NCBI RefSeq assembly: GCF_001429285.1
Contig: NZ_LMJJ01000003.1
Span: 18,306-82,305 of the forward strand
DNA length: 64,000 nt
Reading direction: 5' to 3'
From: Ensifer sp. Root278
Lineage (GTDB): Bacteria; Pseudomonadota; Alphaproteobacteria; Rhizobiales; Rhizobiaceae
The position numbers and the translations under genes were made by a program. Each line of letters opens with the position of its first letter. Position 1 is the stretch's first letter. Below are positions 54,266 to 63,755 of the stretch, one piece after another. The notes beneath the pieces were generated by a model that had not been told where the DNA came from, searched no databases, and saw only the letters and a list, made by a program, of their open reading frames with translations.

Positions 54266-55741
54266 ATGACCTTGACCCCCGCCTTGACCAAGCACCTGCG
54301 CGCCGCCGAACTGTTCGCGCCGCTACACACCATTGCACATGCCGCCGCAGGCTGGACCGGCGCAACCTTCGACGTTTTCAACCCCTCGACCGGTGAGCTG
54401 CTGGCGACCCTTCCGGAGATGGGGATCGAAGAGGCGCATGGGGCGATCGAAGCCGCGGCAAAGGCGCAGGTTCTCTGGGCGGCAAAACCCGCCAAGGACA
54501 GAAGCGCGGTGCTCCGGCGCTGGCATGACCTGATCGTGGAACATGCCGACGATCTCGCCGCGATCCTGACCGCCGAGATGGGCAAGCCGATTGCGGAATC
54601 GAAGGGCGAGGTGCTGCACGCCGCGGCCTATGTCGAATGGTACGCGGAAGAGGCGAAGCGCATCTATGGCGAGACCTTCCCGGCACCGGCCAACGACCGC
54701 CGCATGCTTGTCATCAAGCAACCGGTTGGTGTCGTCGGCACCATCACGCCGTGGAACTTCCCGGCTTCGATGGTCGCCCGCAAGATCTCGCCGGCCCTTG
54801 CCGCCGGCTGCACCATCGTCTTGAAGCCCGCCGAGCAGACCCCGCTCGTTGCCGGCGCCATGTTCGTGCTCGCCGAAAAGGCCGGTTTCCCTACGGGCGT
54901 CGTCAACCTGCTCTATGCCTCGGAAGGTGCCGCGATCGGCCGCGAGCTCTGCAGCAACCCGAAGGTGCGCAAGATCAGCTTCACAGGCTCGACCGAGGTC
55001 GGGCGGCTTTTGATGCGGCAATGCTCCGACCAGATCAAGAAGGTCAGCCTGGAGCTTGGCGGCAACGCCCCTTTCATCGTCTTCGACGACGCCGACATCG
55101 ACGAGGCTGTGGACGGCGCCATCCAGGCGAAATTCCGCAATGCCGGCCAGACCTGCGTCTCGGCCAACCGCATCTATGTGCAGTCCGGCGTGCATGACGC
55201 CTTTGCCGAGAAATTTGTCAGCCGAGTTGCCGAGCTCACCGTCGGCGACGGCTTCACCCCGGGCATCACCATCGGCCCGATGATCGACAAGCATGCGATC
55301 GAGAAGATCGAGGCCCATGTCACCGACGCCGTTTCCAAGGGTGCCAAGGTGCGCGCTGGCGGCCACAGAATCGGCGCGTCAGGCACCTTCTTCGAGCCGA
55401 CCGTCCTGACCGGCATCTCGACCGACATGCGGGTCGCGCAGGAAGAAACCTTCGGCCCGATCGCTCCGATCATCCGCTTCGAGACGGCCGAGCAGGTGAT
55501 CGCCGAAGCCAACGACACGATCTATGGGCTTGCCGCCTATTTCTACGCCGAGAACCTGAAGCGGGTCTGGCACGTGGCCGAGGCGCTGGAATACGGCATG
55601 GTCGGCATCAACACCGGCCGCATGTCCTCGGAAGCCGCGCCCTTCGGCGGCATTAAGCAATCGGGCATCGGCCGCGAAGGCTCCCGCCACGGCCTCGAAG
55701 ACTATCTCGAGATGAAATATCTCTGCATGGGCAACATCTGA
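54266..55741 (+). CDS. gabD: Succinate-semialdehyde dehydrogenase (NAD(P)+)
   Basis: The 491-residue aldehyde dehydrogenase shows the catalytic motifs TPWNFPASMVARKISPALAA, FTGSTEVGRLLM, the general base ELGGNAP (Glu) and the nucleophile FRNAGQTCVSANR (Cys). It matches the GabD/SSADH group. It oxidises succinate semialdehyde from GabT to succinate. ATG 54266 follows GGAGG. A longer open frame upstream overlaps gabT out of frame and is not used. It is separated from gabT by a repeat-containing gap of about 220 bases. Confidence 0.95.
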   Translation: MTLTPALTKHLRAAELFAPLHTIAHAAAGWTGATFDVFNPSTGELLATLPEMGIEEAHGAIEAAAKAQVLWAAKPAKDRSAVLRRWHDLIVEHADDLAAILTAEMGKPIAESKGEVLHAAAYVEWYAEEAKRIYGETFPAPANDRRMLVIKQPVGVVGTITPWNFPASMVARKISPALAAGCTIVLKPAEQTPLVAGAMFVLAEKAGFPTGVVNLLYASEGAAIGRELCSNPKVRKISFTGSTEVGRLLMRQCSDQIKKVSLELGGNAPFIVFDDADIDEAVDGAIQAKFRNAGQTCVSANRIYVQSGVHDAFAEKFVSRVAELTVGDGFTPGITIGPMIDKHAIEKIEAHVTDAVSKGAKVRAGGHRIGASGTFFEPTVLTGISTDMRVAQEETFGPIAPIIRFETAEQVIAEANDTIYGLAAYFYAENLKRVWHVAEALEYGMVGINTGRMSSEAAPFGGIKQSGIGREGSRHGLEDYLEMKYLCMGNI

Positions 55742-55772
55742 CCCGTGCAGGCACCGGCCGGTCAGCCAGCAG

Positions 55773-56555
55773 CTAGTCGATGATGTGGTAGCCACCGTCG
55801 ACATAGAGCACTTGGCCCGTTATCAGCCGGGCGGCGTCATGCGCCAGAAAGGCCGTCGCAACGCCGACATCGTCGATATCGACGAGTTCGCGCGACGGCG
55901 ACTTGACCTTCGTCTTTTCGAGCAGCGCGTCGAATTCCGGGATACCGGAAGCGGCGCGCGTCGCAAGCGCCCCCGGCGAGATCGCGTGGACGCGGATGCC
56001 CTTGGGGCCGAGCTCGGCTGCCAGATAGCGGACCGCACTTTCAAGCGCCGCCTTGGCCACACCCATGATGTTGTAGTTTTCTACCACCACCTGTGAGCCG
56101 TGATAGGTCATGGTAAAGAGCGTGCCGCCATTCTTCATCAGCGGCTCGGCCAGATGCGCCATGCGGATGAATGACCAGCAGGAGATGTCCATGGTCTTGA
56201 GGAACCCCTCGCGCGGCACGTCGACCACGCGGCCGCCGAGCGTATCCTTCGGCGAAAAGGCGATCGAGTGCACGAGGAAATCGAGCTCCCCCCAGGTCTT
56301 GTCGATCTCCTCGAACACGGCTTCCATCTGGCCCGGAACGGCCACGAGCGGCAAGAACAGCGGCGCTTCGATTTCACGCGCCAACGGTTCCACATAGGGC
56401 TTTGCCTTGTCGTTCAGATAGGTGACGGCCACTTCCGCCCCGAAGGCGCGAAAGGCGCGGGCGCAGCCCCAGGCGATCGACCGATCGTTGGCAATGCCAA
56501 CGATCAGACCTTTGCGGCCATCCAGAAGTTTGGCCTTGGCGACAGGAATGGACAT
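55773..56555 (-). CDS. fabI: Enoyl-[acyl-carrier-protein] reductase (NADH)
   Basis: The 260-residue FabI-type SDR has the cofactor motif GLIVGIANDRSIAWGCA, LDFLVHSIAFSP and the catalytic pair in YNIMGVAKAALES (Tyr-x6-Lys), with TYHGSQVVVENY carrying the second Tyr. It reduces trans-2-enoyl-ACP in fatty acid synthesis. It is the last gene of the DUF3141-pta-ackA block, 17 bases behind ackA. Rhizobia usually have another FabI, so this may be a specialised or extra copy. Confidence 0.92.
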   Translation of the reverse strand: MSIPVAKAKLLDGRKGLIVGIANDRSIAWGCARAFRAFGAEVAVTYLNDKAKPYVEPLAREIEAPLFLPLVAVPGQMEAVFEEIDKTWGELDFLVHSIAFSPKDTLGGRVVDVPREGFLKTMDISCWSFIRMAHLAEPLMKNGGTLFTMTYHGSQVVVENYNIMGVAKAALESAVRYLAAELGPKGIRVHAISPGALATRAASGIPEFDALLEKTKVKSPSRELVDIDDVGVATAFLAHDAARLITGQVLYVDGGYHIID

Positions 56556-56572
56556 GGATTGTCTCCGATGGA

Positions 56573-57757
56573 TCAGGCTGCACGAGTTCGAAGGAGCGCC
56601 AGCGTGTGGCGCGCGATCATCAGTTCCTCGTCGGTTGGGATGACGTAGAGCGCGACGCGGCTTGAAGGCGTGGAGATCAGCGTGGCACCCGCCTCGTTCG
56701 CGGCCGGATCGAGTTCCGCGCCGAGCCAGGTGAGGTTGTCCGCGATGCGGGCACGGATCTGAGCGGAGTTCTCGCCGACGCCCGCCGTGAAGACGAAAGC
56801 GTCGATGCCGCCGAGCGCGGCCGCAAGCATCCCGGCATTGAGCCCGCTGCGATAGAGGAAGTGATCGATCGCGAGTTTGGCATGCGGGTCCTCGCTTGCG
56901 AGAAGATCGCGCATATCGTTCGACACACCGGAGAGCCCCTTCAGACCTGCCTCATGATAGAGCAGATCCGAAACGGCCTGGGCACTCATGCCGCGCTGGA
57001 GGATCAGGTAAAGCACGACGCCCGGATCGAGCTGGCCAGGCCGCGTTCCCATCGGCAAGCCGTCGAGCGCGGTGAAGCCCATGGTGCTCTCGATGCTGTG
57101 GCCGTTGTTGAGGGCGCACATCGAGGCGCCACTGCCGAGATGCGCAACGATGACACGGCCACCCGCCACCTCCGGCGCCACGTCGCGCAGGCGCTCCGAA
57201 ATGTATTCGTAGGAGAGGCCGTGAAAGCCATAGCGCCGAACGCCTTCGTCATAGAAGCTGCGCGGCATGGCGTAGCAGTTCACCTCTTTCGGGTGGCCGT
57301 GATGGAAGGCGGTATCGAAACAGGCGACCTGCGGCACATCCGGATTGATCGCCATGGCCTGGCGGATCGGCGCGAGGTTGTTGGGCTGGTGCAGCGGCGC
57401 GAGATCTTGGTAACTCGCCAGACGATCCAGCACTGTCGCGTCGATGAGCACCGGCTCGGCATAGTCGGGCCCGCCATGCACCACCCGGTGGCCAACCGCA
57501 CGCAGGGTGAAGCCCTGAAGGGTCAACAGCCAGTCCCGCGCCGCCGCGATGGCCGCCGGCAAATCGGAGACGACGTCGGCTTCGTAGTTTCGATCGATCA
57601 GCACAGTTCCGTCGGCCGCCTTCGCCTGAAGGCGCGGACGCGTGCCGATGCCCCCGATCTGCCCCTTCACCCGGCGTTCTAGACCGGCATCCGTGATCCC
57701 GAAAACCTGAAACTTCAGGCTGGACGATCCGGCGTTGACGACGAGGAGCGCGTCCAT
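56573..57757 (-). CDS. ackA: Acetate kinase
   Basis: The 394-residue protein begins [20 protein letters not shown] and has the kinase motifs [51 protein letters not shown] and FTAGVGENS. It interconverts acetyl phosphate and acetate with ADP/ATP. It follows pta by two bases, so the two act as the Pta-AckA pathway between acetyl-CoA and acetate. In Sinorhizobium meliloti a pta-ackA operon has been described as phosphate-stress inducible. Confidence 0.96.
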   Translation of the reverse strand: MDALLVVNAGSSSLKFQVFGITDAGLERRVKGQIGGIGTRPRLQAKAADGTVLIDRNYEADVVSDLPAAIAAARDWLLTLQGFTLRAVGHRVVHGGPDYAEPVLIDATVLDRLASYQDLAPLHQPNNLAPIRQAMAINPDVPQVACFDTAFHHGHPKEVNCYAMPRSFYDEGVRRYGFHGLSYEYISERLRDVAPEVAGGRVIVAHLGSGASMCALNNGHSIESTMGFTALDGLPMGTRPGQLDPGVVLYLILQRGMSAQAVSDLLYHEAGLKGLSGVSNDMRDLLASEDPHAKLAIDHFLYRSGLNAGMLAAALGGIDAFVFTAGVGENSAQIRARIADNLTWLGAELDPAANEAGATLISTPSSRVALYVIPTDEELMIARHTLALLRTRAA

Positions 57758-57759
57758 GG

Positions 57760-58716
57760 CTACACCGCCGCGACTTGCGTCGCCCGCCGCCGCGCCGCGT
57801 AGAGCGAGGCCACGGCACAGGAGGCAAGACGCGTGCGCACGGAGTCCGCCCGCGACGTCAGCACGATCGGCACGCGGGCGCCAAGGACGATGCCGGCGGC
57901 GTCGGCATGGGACAGGAAGGTGAGATTCTTCGCCAGCATATTGCCGGCCTCAAGATCGGGTACCACCAGGATCTGCGCCCGGCCGGCAACGGGAGACTTT
58001 ATGCCCTTGATATGTGCTGCCTCCGGGTCGATCGCATTGTCGAAGGCAAGCGGGCCTTCGAGCAGGCCGCCGGTGATCTGGCCGCGCTCGGCCATCTTGC
58101 AAAGTGCTGCCGCCTCGATCGTCGATGGGATCTTCGTCGTCACGGTCTCGACAGCCGAAAGAATGGCGACGCGCGGCTCGCCAAGACCGATCGTGACCCA
58201 AAGATCGATGGCGTTCTGCACGATGTCGCGCTTGGCCTCGAGATCCGGGAAGATGTTGATGGCAGCATCGGTGATGAACAGCGTCTCGGCATGGCCCGGC
58301 ACATCCATGATGAAGACATGGCTGATCCGCCGATCGGTCCTGAGTCCCGTTGCGGAGGCAGCAACCTCGCGCATCAGCTCGTCCGTATGCAGGCTGCCCT
58401 TCATCAGCAGTTCGCCGAGGCCCTCGCGGATCATCGCCACCGCTTTCGCCGCCGCCGCATGGCTGTGCGGCACGTCGACGATCTCGTAGCTACCGAGGTC
58501 GAGCCGGTGTTCGGCAGCGACGCTGCGGATCTTCGTTTCCGGGCCGACGAGCACGGGCTTGATCAGTCCCGTCTCGGCCGCCTCAAGTGCGCCACGCAGC
58601 GAGGTTTCGTCGCAAGGGTGCGCGACGATGGTGACCGCCGGCGTTTCGTCTCGCGCGGTGGCAATCAGCAGATCGTATTTGGACTGCTCAAGCGGCAGTG
58701 CGGTTGCCTCGGACAT
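57760..58716 (-). CDS. pta: Phosphate acetyltransferase (PTA/PTB family, short form)
   Basis: The 318-residue protein belongs to the PTA/PTB family: [71 protein letters not shown] and [16 protein letters not shown]. It lacks the N-terminal DRTGG/P-loop regions of the long enterobacterial Pta and is the single-domain form. It makes acetyl phosphate from acetyl-CoA. An AAGGAG site precedes ATG 58716. It follows the DUF3141 gene by 18 bases. Confidence 0.94.
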   Translation of the reverse strand: MSEATALPLEQSKYDLLIATARDETPAVTIVAHPCDETSLRGALEAAETGLIKPVLVGPETKIRSVAAEHRLDLGSYEIVDVPHSHAAAAKAVAMIREGLGELLMKGSLHTDELMREVAASATGLRTDRRISHVFIMDVPGHAETLFITDAAINIFPDLEAKRDIVQNAIDLWVTIGLGEPRVAILSAVETVTTKIPSTIEAAALCKMAERGQITGGLLEGPLAFDNAIDPEAAHIKGIKSPVAGRAQILVVPDLEAGNMLAKNLTFLSHADAAGIVLGARVPIVLTSRADSVRTRLASCAVASLYAARRRATQVAAV

Positions 58717-58734
58717 GTCGAAGCTCCTTCTCGA

Positions 58735-60954
58735 TCAGGATGCGGCACGATTGCGGACGGCCTTGCCAGCATTAATCGCCACCGGAGGCTCGCTGTCCAG
58801 CCGGAACATCGCCGCCACCCGTTGCAGCCGCTCGGCCGCAAGACCCGTCAGCGCGCCGGAGGCATCGAGGACCTCGCGAAGAGCAGTGAAGGCGGCGCGA
58901 CGCTCCTCGATCGCTTCGGGCAGCAGATTTGGAAGCGCCGCAAGGGCAGCATCCTCGTCGATCAGCAGCATGAAATACTGCTCCCGAAGCACTGCTTTGA
59001 ATGTGGCGAGATCCAGTTGCTTGGCATCCGGGTGAGCGCGTCGAAGTCGCCGAACCGCCTCAAAGCCGCGTTCGTCGGCACCGCCTCGCGCCATGCCGAC
59101 GAAGATCAGCGCTCGGGCGAGACCTTCGCAAGTGCCACCCTCCGCCATCCTGGCCCTAAGGTCTGCGATCCGCGCGTCAACAAGTTCCTGATGCAGCAGG
59201 CTCTTTGCTGCCTTGCGCGGAGCATGGGCGGCATCCACACCGAGTGCCGCCTGAAGAGCCGGGGCGCCGTAAACTGTGTGGAAGGTTTGCTCGGACACGT
59301 ACTCCGTCATCCGTCGCCAGGCATCCAGGCCGTCCACCACCTGCTGCGACAGCGCCTCCTGCCACGCAATGAACGGATTGTTTAAAGCCGCAGGTTCGCG
59401 GTTTTGTCGCACTTGTTCTGCAAGAGCCGCCGTCCAGGCCATGAAGGGATTGTCCGGGCCGAACAGTGCATACTGCAGGCGCAGGGGATGCATGCTGCGC
59501 ATGGCTTCGGCCACAGGCGGAGTCACCGCCGCCTTCACCGCCGGCTGCAGATAGGTGCGGTAGAGCGCCAGATTGACTTCCGACAGTTTCGCCGCGGCAG
59601 CGAAACGCCGCTCATCCTCGATATCGTTGCCGCCAAGCGCACGGATGTCCTCCAACGTCCGCGCCTCACAACGCATCAGCCATTCACCAGAGAGAAGTTC
59701 GCGTCCCTCGTCCACACCGGCTGCCGGCGTCAGCACGGCCTCATACAGGCCGGGCGGCAACACGTCGATCAGGTCGATGTTGGACGCGAATTCGTCATGC
59801 TCCTTCCGCGCGACCCCGGCGGACACGAAGATGCCGAGATGTCCGACGGTCTCGTGGATGGTATAGACGATCGTTTGGCCGTAGGCGCGGATCTCGTCGA
59901 CGCTGTCGTAAAGATCGAGGATCCAGTCGAGCGCCTGCTGCGGCGGGGTGATGTTATCCCCTTTCGAGCAGAATACGACGATCGGCGAACGGATGTTGCG
60001 CAGATCGATCGCCGTGCCATCGGACGTTCGGATTTCGCCGGCCGCAAGCTTGTTGCCGACGAACAGCTCATCGACGATGAACTGCATTTCCTCGGCATTC
60101 AGCGTCACGTGCCCGCCCCACCAGCGCTCGAAGCCGAGGTAGCGGGCGGCCTCCGTGTCGATCTTCGAATAGAGATTGTATTGTTTGGTCCAAAGCGTGT
60201 TGGCCGGGTTCTGGTTCTCGAAATTCTGAACCAGCCAGGCGCCGTCGAAGACGCCGGCGCCTAGATCGCCGGTCAGCGCCGTCAGCCAGCTGCCGCCGAG
60301 GAGCCCGCCGGAATAGCGCATCGGGTTTTGCCCTTTGACGCCGGCCCAGTAGGAAAGCGGTGCTCCAGCAATGATAATCGGACCAAAGAGTTCCGGCCTG
60401 AGCGCAGCAACGATCATCACGGCCCAGCCCGCCTGGCAATTGCCGATCACGCAGGGCTTGCCGTCAGCATCCGGATGGCGAGCGATGACGGTTTCGAGGA
60501 ACATGGCCTCGGCAAGAGCAATATCCTCGATCGTCTGCCCGGGGACCGGATCAGGAAGGAAGCCGATGAAATAGCAGGGATGGCCGGCCTTCATCGCCAC
60601 GCCGATCTCGCTGTCTGCCTTGAAACCACCGATGCCAGGCCCGTGACCCGCACGGGGATCGACAACGACGAAGGGGCGCTTCGACGGATCGATCGCGACC
60701 CCGTCGGGAGGAACGATGCTCACCAGTGCATAGTTCACCGGCCGCGCGAGTGTGCGTCCGTCGCGGACAAGCTGAGCCTCGAACTCCAGCACGTTCGGAG
60801 CGGTCTGCGTCCGGTGCTCCTCATATTGCGCACCGCGCTGCCGCATCACGTCAAGAAAAAGGACCGAGCGCTGCCAGGCATCGAGCGAATAGGAATAGGC
60901 ATCGGCGAATGTCGGTATTGTCGGTATTGTCGGGATGGTGGAATGCTTGGGCAT
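58735..60954 (-). CDS. DUF3141 protein with PHA-synthase-like alpha/beta hydrolase core
   Basis: The 739-residue protein has a PhaC-like alpha/beta hydrolase domain in its first half. A lipase-type elbow with Cys, VIGNCQAGWA (Cys173), is followed by VFCSKGDNITPP (Asp333) and HETVGHLGIF (His372), matching the Cys-Asp-His triad of polyhydroxyalkanoate synthases. The C-terminal half is helical and uncharacterised (DUF3141). The gene heads the pta-ackA-fabI block. The N-terminus contains a short IPT triplet repeat. ATG 60954 is used; a GTG at 60963 behind GAGGA is possible. Whether it makes polymer is unknown. Confidence 0.88.
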   Translation of the reverse strand: MPKHSTIPTIPTIPTFADAYSYSLDAWQRSVLFLDVMRQRGAQYEEHRTQTAPNVLEFEAQLVRDGRTLARPVNYALVSIVPPDGVAIDPSKRPFVVVDPRAGHGPGIGGFKADSEIGVAMKAGHPCYFIGFLPDPVPGQTIEDIALAEAMFLETVIARHPDADGKPCVIGNCQAGWAVMIVAALRPELFGPIIIAGAPLSYWAGVKGQNPMRYSGGLLGGSWLTALTGDLGAGVFDGAWLVQNFENQNPANTLWTKQYNLYSKIDTEAARYLGFERWWGGHVTLNAEEMQFIVDELFVGNKLAAGEIRTSDGTAIDLRNIRSPIVVFCSKGDNITPPQQALDWILDLYDSVDEIRAYGQTIVYTIHETVGHLGIFVSAGVARKEHDEFASNIDLIDVLPPGLYEAVLTPAAGVDEGRELLSGEWLMRCEARTLEDIRALGGNDIEDERRFAAAAKLSEVNLALYRTYLQPAVKAAVTPPVAEAMRSMHPLRLQYALFGPDNPFMAWTAALAEQVRQNREPAALNNPFIAWQEALSQQVVDGLDAWRRMTEYVSEQTFHTVYGAPALQAALGVDAAHAPRKAAKSLLHQELVDARIADLRARMAEGGTCEGLARALIFVGMARGGADERGFEAVRRLRRAHPDAKQLDLATFKAVLREQYFMLLIDEDAALAALPNLLPEAIEERRAAFTALREVLDASGALTGLAAERLQRVAAMFRLDSEPPVAINAGKAVRNRAAS

Positions 60955-61029
60955 AATGTCCACTCCTCGGTGCGATTGAAGGCCGGCCCCGCTGCTTGAA
61001 GCCTATAGAACAATGCAATTCGTCTCGCA

Positions 61030-61043
61030 TTGACTTTAGTCAA
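61030..61043 (-). promoter_or_regulatory. FNR/FixK-type box upstream of the DUF3141-pta-ackA-fabI operon
   Basis: TTGACTTTAGTCAA is a perfect TTGA-N6-TCAA palindrome. Its centre is about 82 bases before the DUF3141 ATG, and on the minus strand a TCTATA element follows about 27 bases downstream, close to the spacing of an FNR class II promoter. FixK/FnrN-type regulators of rhizobia bind this consensus under low oxygen. Confidence 0.65.
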
Positions 61044-61254
61044 AGAGACGGGTGGCAGAGCCGCGGTATGAACTCGACATAGGTGACCCAAGAACGTCTG
61101 CTCAGGTCGCAGGAGCATAACAGTGGAGTGTTACGGCGATTTGTCGTCGTAGCGAACCGTCGCCTTGGACCCCGTGGAAGGAGCATACGTGGGCCAGTTT
61201 TCAGCGTTCGTTCGCAGTGCAGCATCATACAGAAATGGGTACCACGCAAGACGA

Positions 61255-61285
61255 CCCTTGAAATTCTGGACGCAGCTTGCCAATT
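61255..61285 (+). promoter_or_regulatory. RpoH (sigma-32)-type heat-shock promoter of htpG
   Basis: CCCTTGAA (61255-61262), a 17-base spacer and CCAATT (61280-61285) match the rhizobial RpoH consensus CNCTTGAA-N17-CCANAT with one mismatch. Transcription would start near 61292, about 25 bases before the htpG ATG. Confidence 0.65.
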
Positions 61286-61316
61286 GGGGCGCAAAGCACA
61301 AGGAGTTGCCAAGGCG

Positions 61317-63206
61317 ATGAGCGAAACCGAAATGTCCGTAGAGAAACATGTCTTCGAAGCCGATGTGGCGCGATTGCTCCATTTGATGGTGCATTCGGTC
61401 TATTCCGACAAGAACGTCTTCCTCCGCGAACTGATTTCGAACGCCGCGGACGCCTGCGAAAAGCTGCGCTACGAAGCGATCGTCTCGCCTGAGCTTCTTG
61501 CCGGAGACCCCACCCCGCGCATCACGCTGACGCTCGATGAGGAAAACAGCCGTCTCGTCGTCGACGACAACGGCATCGGCATGAGCCGTGATGAACTGGT
61601 CGAAGCGCTCGGCACGATCGCCCGCTCGGGCACGCGGGCCTTCATGGAGCGCATCGAGGCCGCCCAGGGCAAGGAAGGCGCACAGCTTATCGGTCAGTTC
61701 GGCGTCGGCTTCTATTCCGCCTTCATGGTCGCCGACAAGGTCGATGTCGTGTCGCGCCGCGCCGGTTCCGAACACGCCTGGCTGTGGTCTTCCGACGGCA
61801 AGGGCAGCTACACCGTTGCTGCCGCCGAACTCGCCGATGCCCCCGCGCGCGGCACGCGCATCACGCTCCATCTGATGGAGGATGCTAAGACCTACACCTC
61901 GCGCTGGACGGTCGAGCGCATCGTCAAGGATCAGTCCGGCCATGTGCCGGTGCCGATCTCGGTCGTCGAGAAGCCCGGGGCCGAGCCGGTTTCCGTCGGC
62001 GACGGCACCGCCCTCTGGACCAAGCAGAAGAGCGAGATCAGCAAGGAAGAGTACACCGACTTCTATCGTGGCGTCGCCGGGCAGTATGACGATCCGGCCC
62101 TCACGGTGCATTTCCGCGCCGAAGGCCGTCACGAATATACCGCACTTGCCTTCGTGCCCGGCTCGAAGCCCTTCGACCTCTTCGACCCGGACCGCAAGGG
62201 CCGGATGAAGCTCTACGTCAAACGCGTCTTCATCACCGACGAGGCGGAATTGCTGCCGCGCTACCTACGCTTCGTGCGCGGCCTCGTCGACACCTCGGAC
62301 CTGCCGCTCAACGTCTCGCGCGAAATGATCCAGGAAAGCCCGCTGCTCGCGAGTATCCGCAAGGGTGTCACCAACCGCGTGCTGACAGCAATCGAGAAGC
62401 TGGCGGAAAGCGAGCCGGAGACCTTCGACAAAGTTTGGGAAAACTTCGGCAGCGTGCTGAAGGAAGGCATCTACGAGGACTACGAGCGCCGCGAACAACT
62501 GATCGCTCTGTCACGCTTCCGTACCACCACCTCGGATGAGGGCCAGCGCAGCCTCGCCGACTACGTCAAGGACATGAAGGAAGGCCAGTCGGCGATCTAT
62601 TATCTGACGGGCGACAATCTCGGCCAGCTCAAGGCCTCGCCGCAGCTCGAAGGTTTCCGCGCCCGCGGCATCGAAGTGCTGCTCTTGACCGATCCGGTCG
62701 ATAGCTTCTGGGTGACCTCGGCTCCGGACTTCGACGGCAAGCCGCTGAAGTCGATCACCCAAGGGGCGGCTGATCTCAGCAATATCGCCAAGTCTGAAGG
62801 CGACAAGGAAGAAGCGCCGAAGGCCAGCCAGCTGGTCATCGATTTCGTTGCCTTCGCCAAGGAAACACTCGGCGCGGCGGTCTCCGATGTTCGCACGTCC
62901 GACCGGCTGACGGAAAGCGCCGTCTGCCTGGTCGCGCCGGAGCACGGTCCCGATCGCCAGCTCGAAAAGATGCTGCAAGGCGCCGGCCGTCTCGACGATG
63001 CGGCCAAGCCGATCCTCGAAGTCAACCCGAACCACGCACTGATCGCCGCGATGGCTGCCAGCCCCGCCGGCGATATCGCGTTCCGGACTGACGCCGTACA
63101 ACTCCTGCTCGACCAGGCGCGCGTGCTCGATGGCGACAAGCCGCAGGATCCGCGCGCTTTTGCCGAACGGCTGTCGCGCGTCTTCAACCGCGCACTCAAG
63201 GCCTAA
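61317..63206 (+). CDS. htpG: Molecular chaperone HtpG (Hsp90)
   Basis: The 629-residue protein is a full Hsp90: MVHSVYSDKNVFLRELISNA and VDDNGIGM in the N-terminal ATPase domain, IGQFGVGFYSAFMVAD with the glycine-rich ATP lid, KLYVKRVFITD and GLVDTSDLPLNVSREMIQE in the middle domain, and a C-terminal dimerisation region. It is a cytoplasmic ATP-dependent chaperone. ATG 61317 is preceded by AAGGAG; upstream open frame is not Hsp90. The promoter looks heat-shock controlled, and a strong terminator follows. It is divergent from the DUF3141 operon. Confidence 0.96.
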   Translation: MSETEMSVEKHVFEADVARLLHLMVHSVYSDKNVFLRELISNAADACEKLRYEAIVSPELLAGDPTPRITLTLDEENSRLVVDDNGIGMSRDELVEALGTIARSGTRAFMERIEAAQGKEGAQLIGQFGVGFYSAFMVADKVDVVSRRAGSEHAWLWSSDGKGSYTVAAAELADAPARGTRITLHLMEDAKTYTSRWTVERIVKDQSGHVPVPISVVEKPGAEPVSVGDGTALWTKQKSEISKEEYTDFYRGVAGQYDDPALTVHFRAEGRHEYTALAFVPGSKPFDLFDPDRKGRMKLYVKRVFITDEAELLPRYLRFVRGLVDTSDLPLNVSREMIQESPLLASIRKGVTNRVLTAIEKLAESEPETFDKVWENFGSVLKEGIYEDYERREQLIALSRFRTTTSDEGQRSLADYVKDMKEGQSAIYYLTGDNLGQLKASPQLEGFRARGIEVLLLTDPVDSFWVTSAPDFDGKPLKSITQGAADLSNIAKSEGDKEEAPKASQLVIDFVAFAKETLGAAVSDVRTSDRLTESAVCLVAPEHGPDRQLEKMLQGAGRLDDAAKPILEVNPNHALIAAMAASPAGDIAFRTDAVQLLLDQARVLDGDKPQDPRAFAERLSRVFNRALKA

Positions 63207-63210
63207 AACG

Positions 63211-63247
63211 AAAAGCCCCGGAAATCTCCAGGATTTCCGGGGCTTTT
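63211..63247 (+). terminator. Strong intrinsic terminator of htpG
   Basis: AAAAGCCCCGGAAATC (63211-63226) and GATTTCCGGGGCTTTT (63232-63247) form a perfect 16-bp stem with a five-base loop, followed by T-rich sequence, four bases past the htpG stop. Confidence 0.9.
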
Positions 63248-63392
63248 TGCTATTTTCTCAGGTGGTGTCTTAACAAGCGCCTTCGGGGCGTCACCTTACG
63301 TTAGAGCGTTTCCCTGACTGATTGAATCATTTGGGCTTTGCAAATCAGATGGGTTCTGATTCAAACTTTCTGCCGATGGAGGTCGGCAGATA

Positions 63393-63755
63393 ATGTCGAA
63401 AGCCCTTTCCGTTGATCTTCGCGCACGTGTTCTTGCCGCCGTCTCAGCCGGAGCGTCGCACCGGGAGGCTGCCGAGCGCTTTGGCGTCAGTGCGGCCAGC
63501 GTGAGCCGGTGGCGAAACCTGCAAGTCCGTCAGGGCCATGTTCGACCGGGTCCGCTGGGTGGAGACCGTCATTCGTACAAAACCGAAGCCAACGCCGACG
63601 CGATCATGTCGTGGCTTGAGGAACACCGGGACGGCACCTTGTTCGAACTTCGTGATGCCCTTGCAGCTCAGGGCATCGCCATCAGCAAGTCGGCGCTGCA
63701 CCGTTTCCTTGTCCGGCACAATCAGACGCGCAAAAAAAGACTGGCCACGCGATAG
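63393..63755 (+). CDS. IS630-type transposase, N-terminal HTH part (orfA)
   Basis: The 120-residue product begins MSKALSVDLRARVLAAV and has the homeodomain-like helix-turn-helix of IS630 transposases (REAAERFGVSAASVSRWRNL), followed by a second helical motif (FELRDALAAQGIAISKSALH). It ends at TAG 63753 after a run of seven A at 63732-63738. A -1 slip in that run joins it to the catalytic frame. GGAGG precedes the ATG. Confidence 0.88.
   Translation: MSKALSVDLRARVLAAVSAGASHREAAERFGVSAASVSRWRNLQVRQGHVRPGPLGGDRHSYKTEANADAIMSWLEEHRDGTLFELRDALAAQGIAISKSALHRFLVRHNQTRKKRLATR

Noticed and set aside
60955..61080. Search for a Pho box before the DUF3141-pta operon
   Set aside because: No convincing CTGTCAT-type pair was found, although phosphate control is reported for a related operon; the FNR-type box was the only clear site.
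61131..62132. 333-codon minus-strand open frame
   Set aside because: Antisense to htpG and its upstream region; no family motif, and codon pattern fits a shadow.
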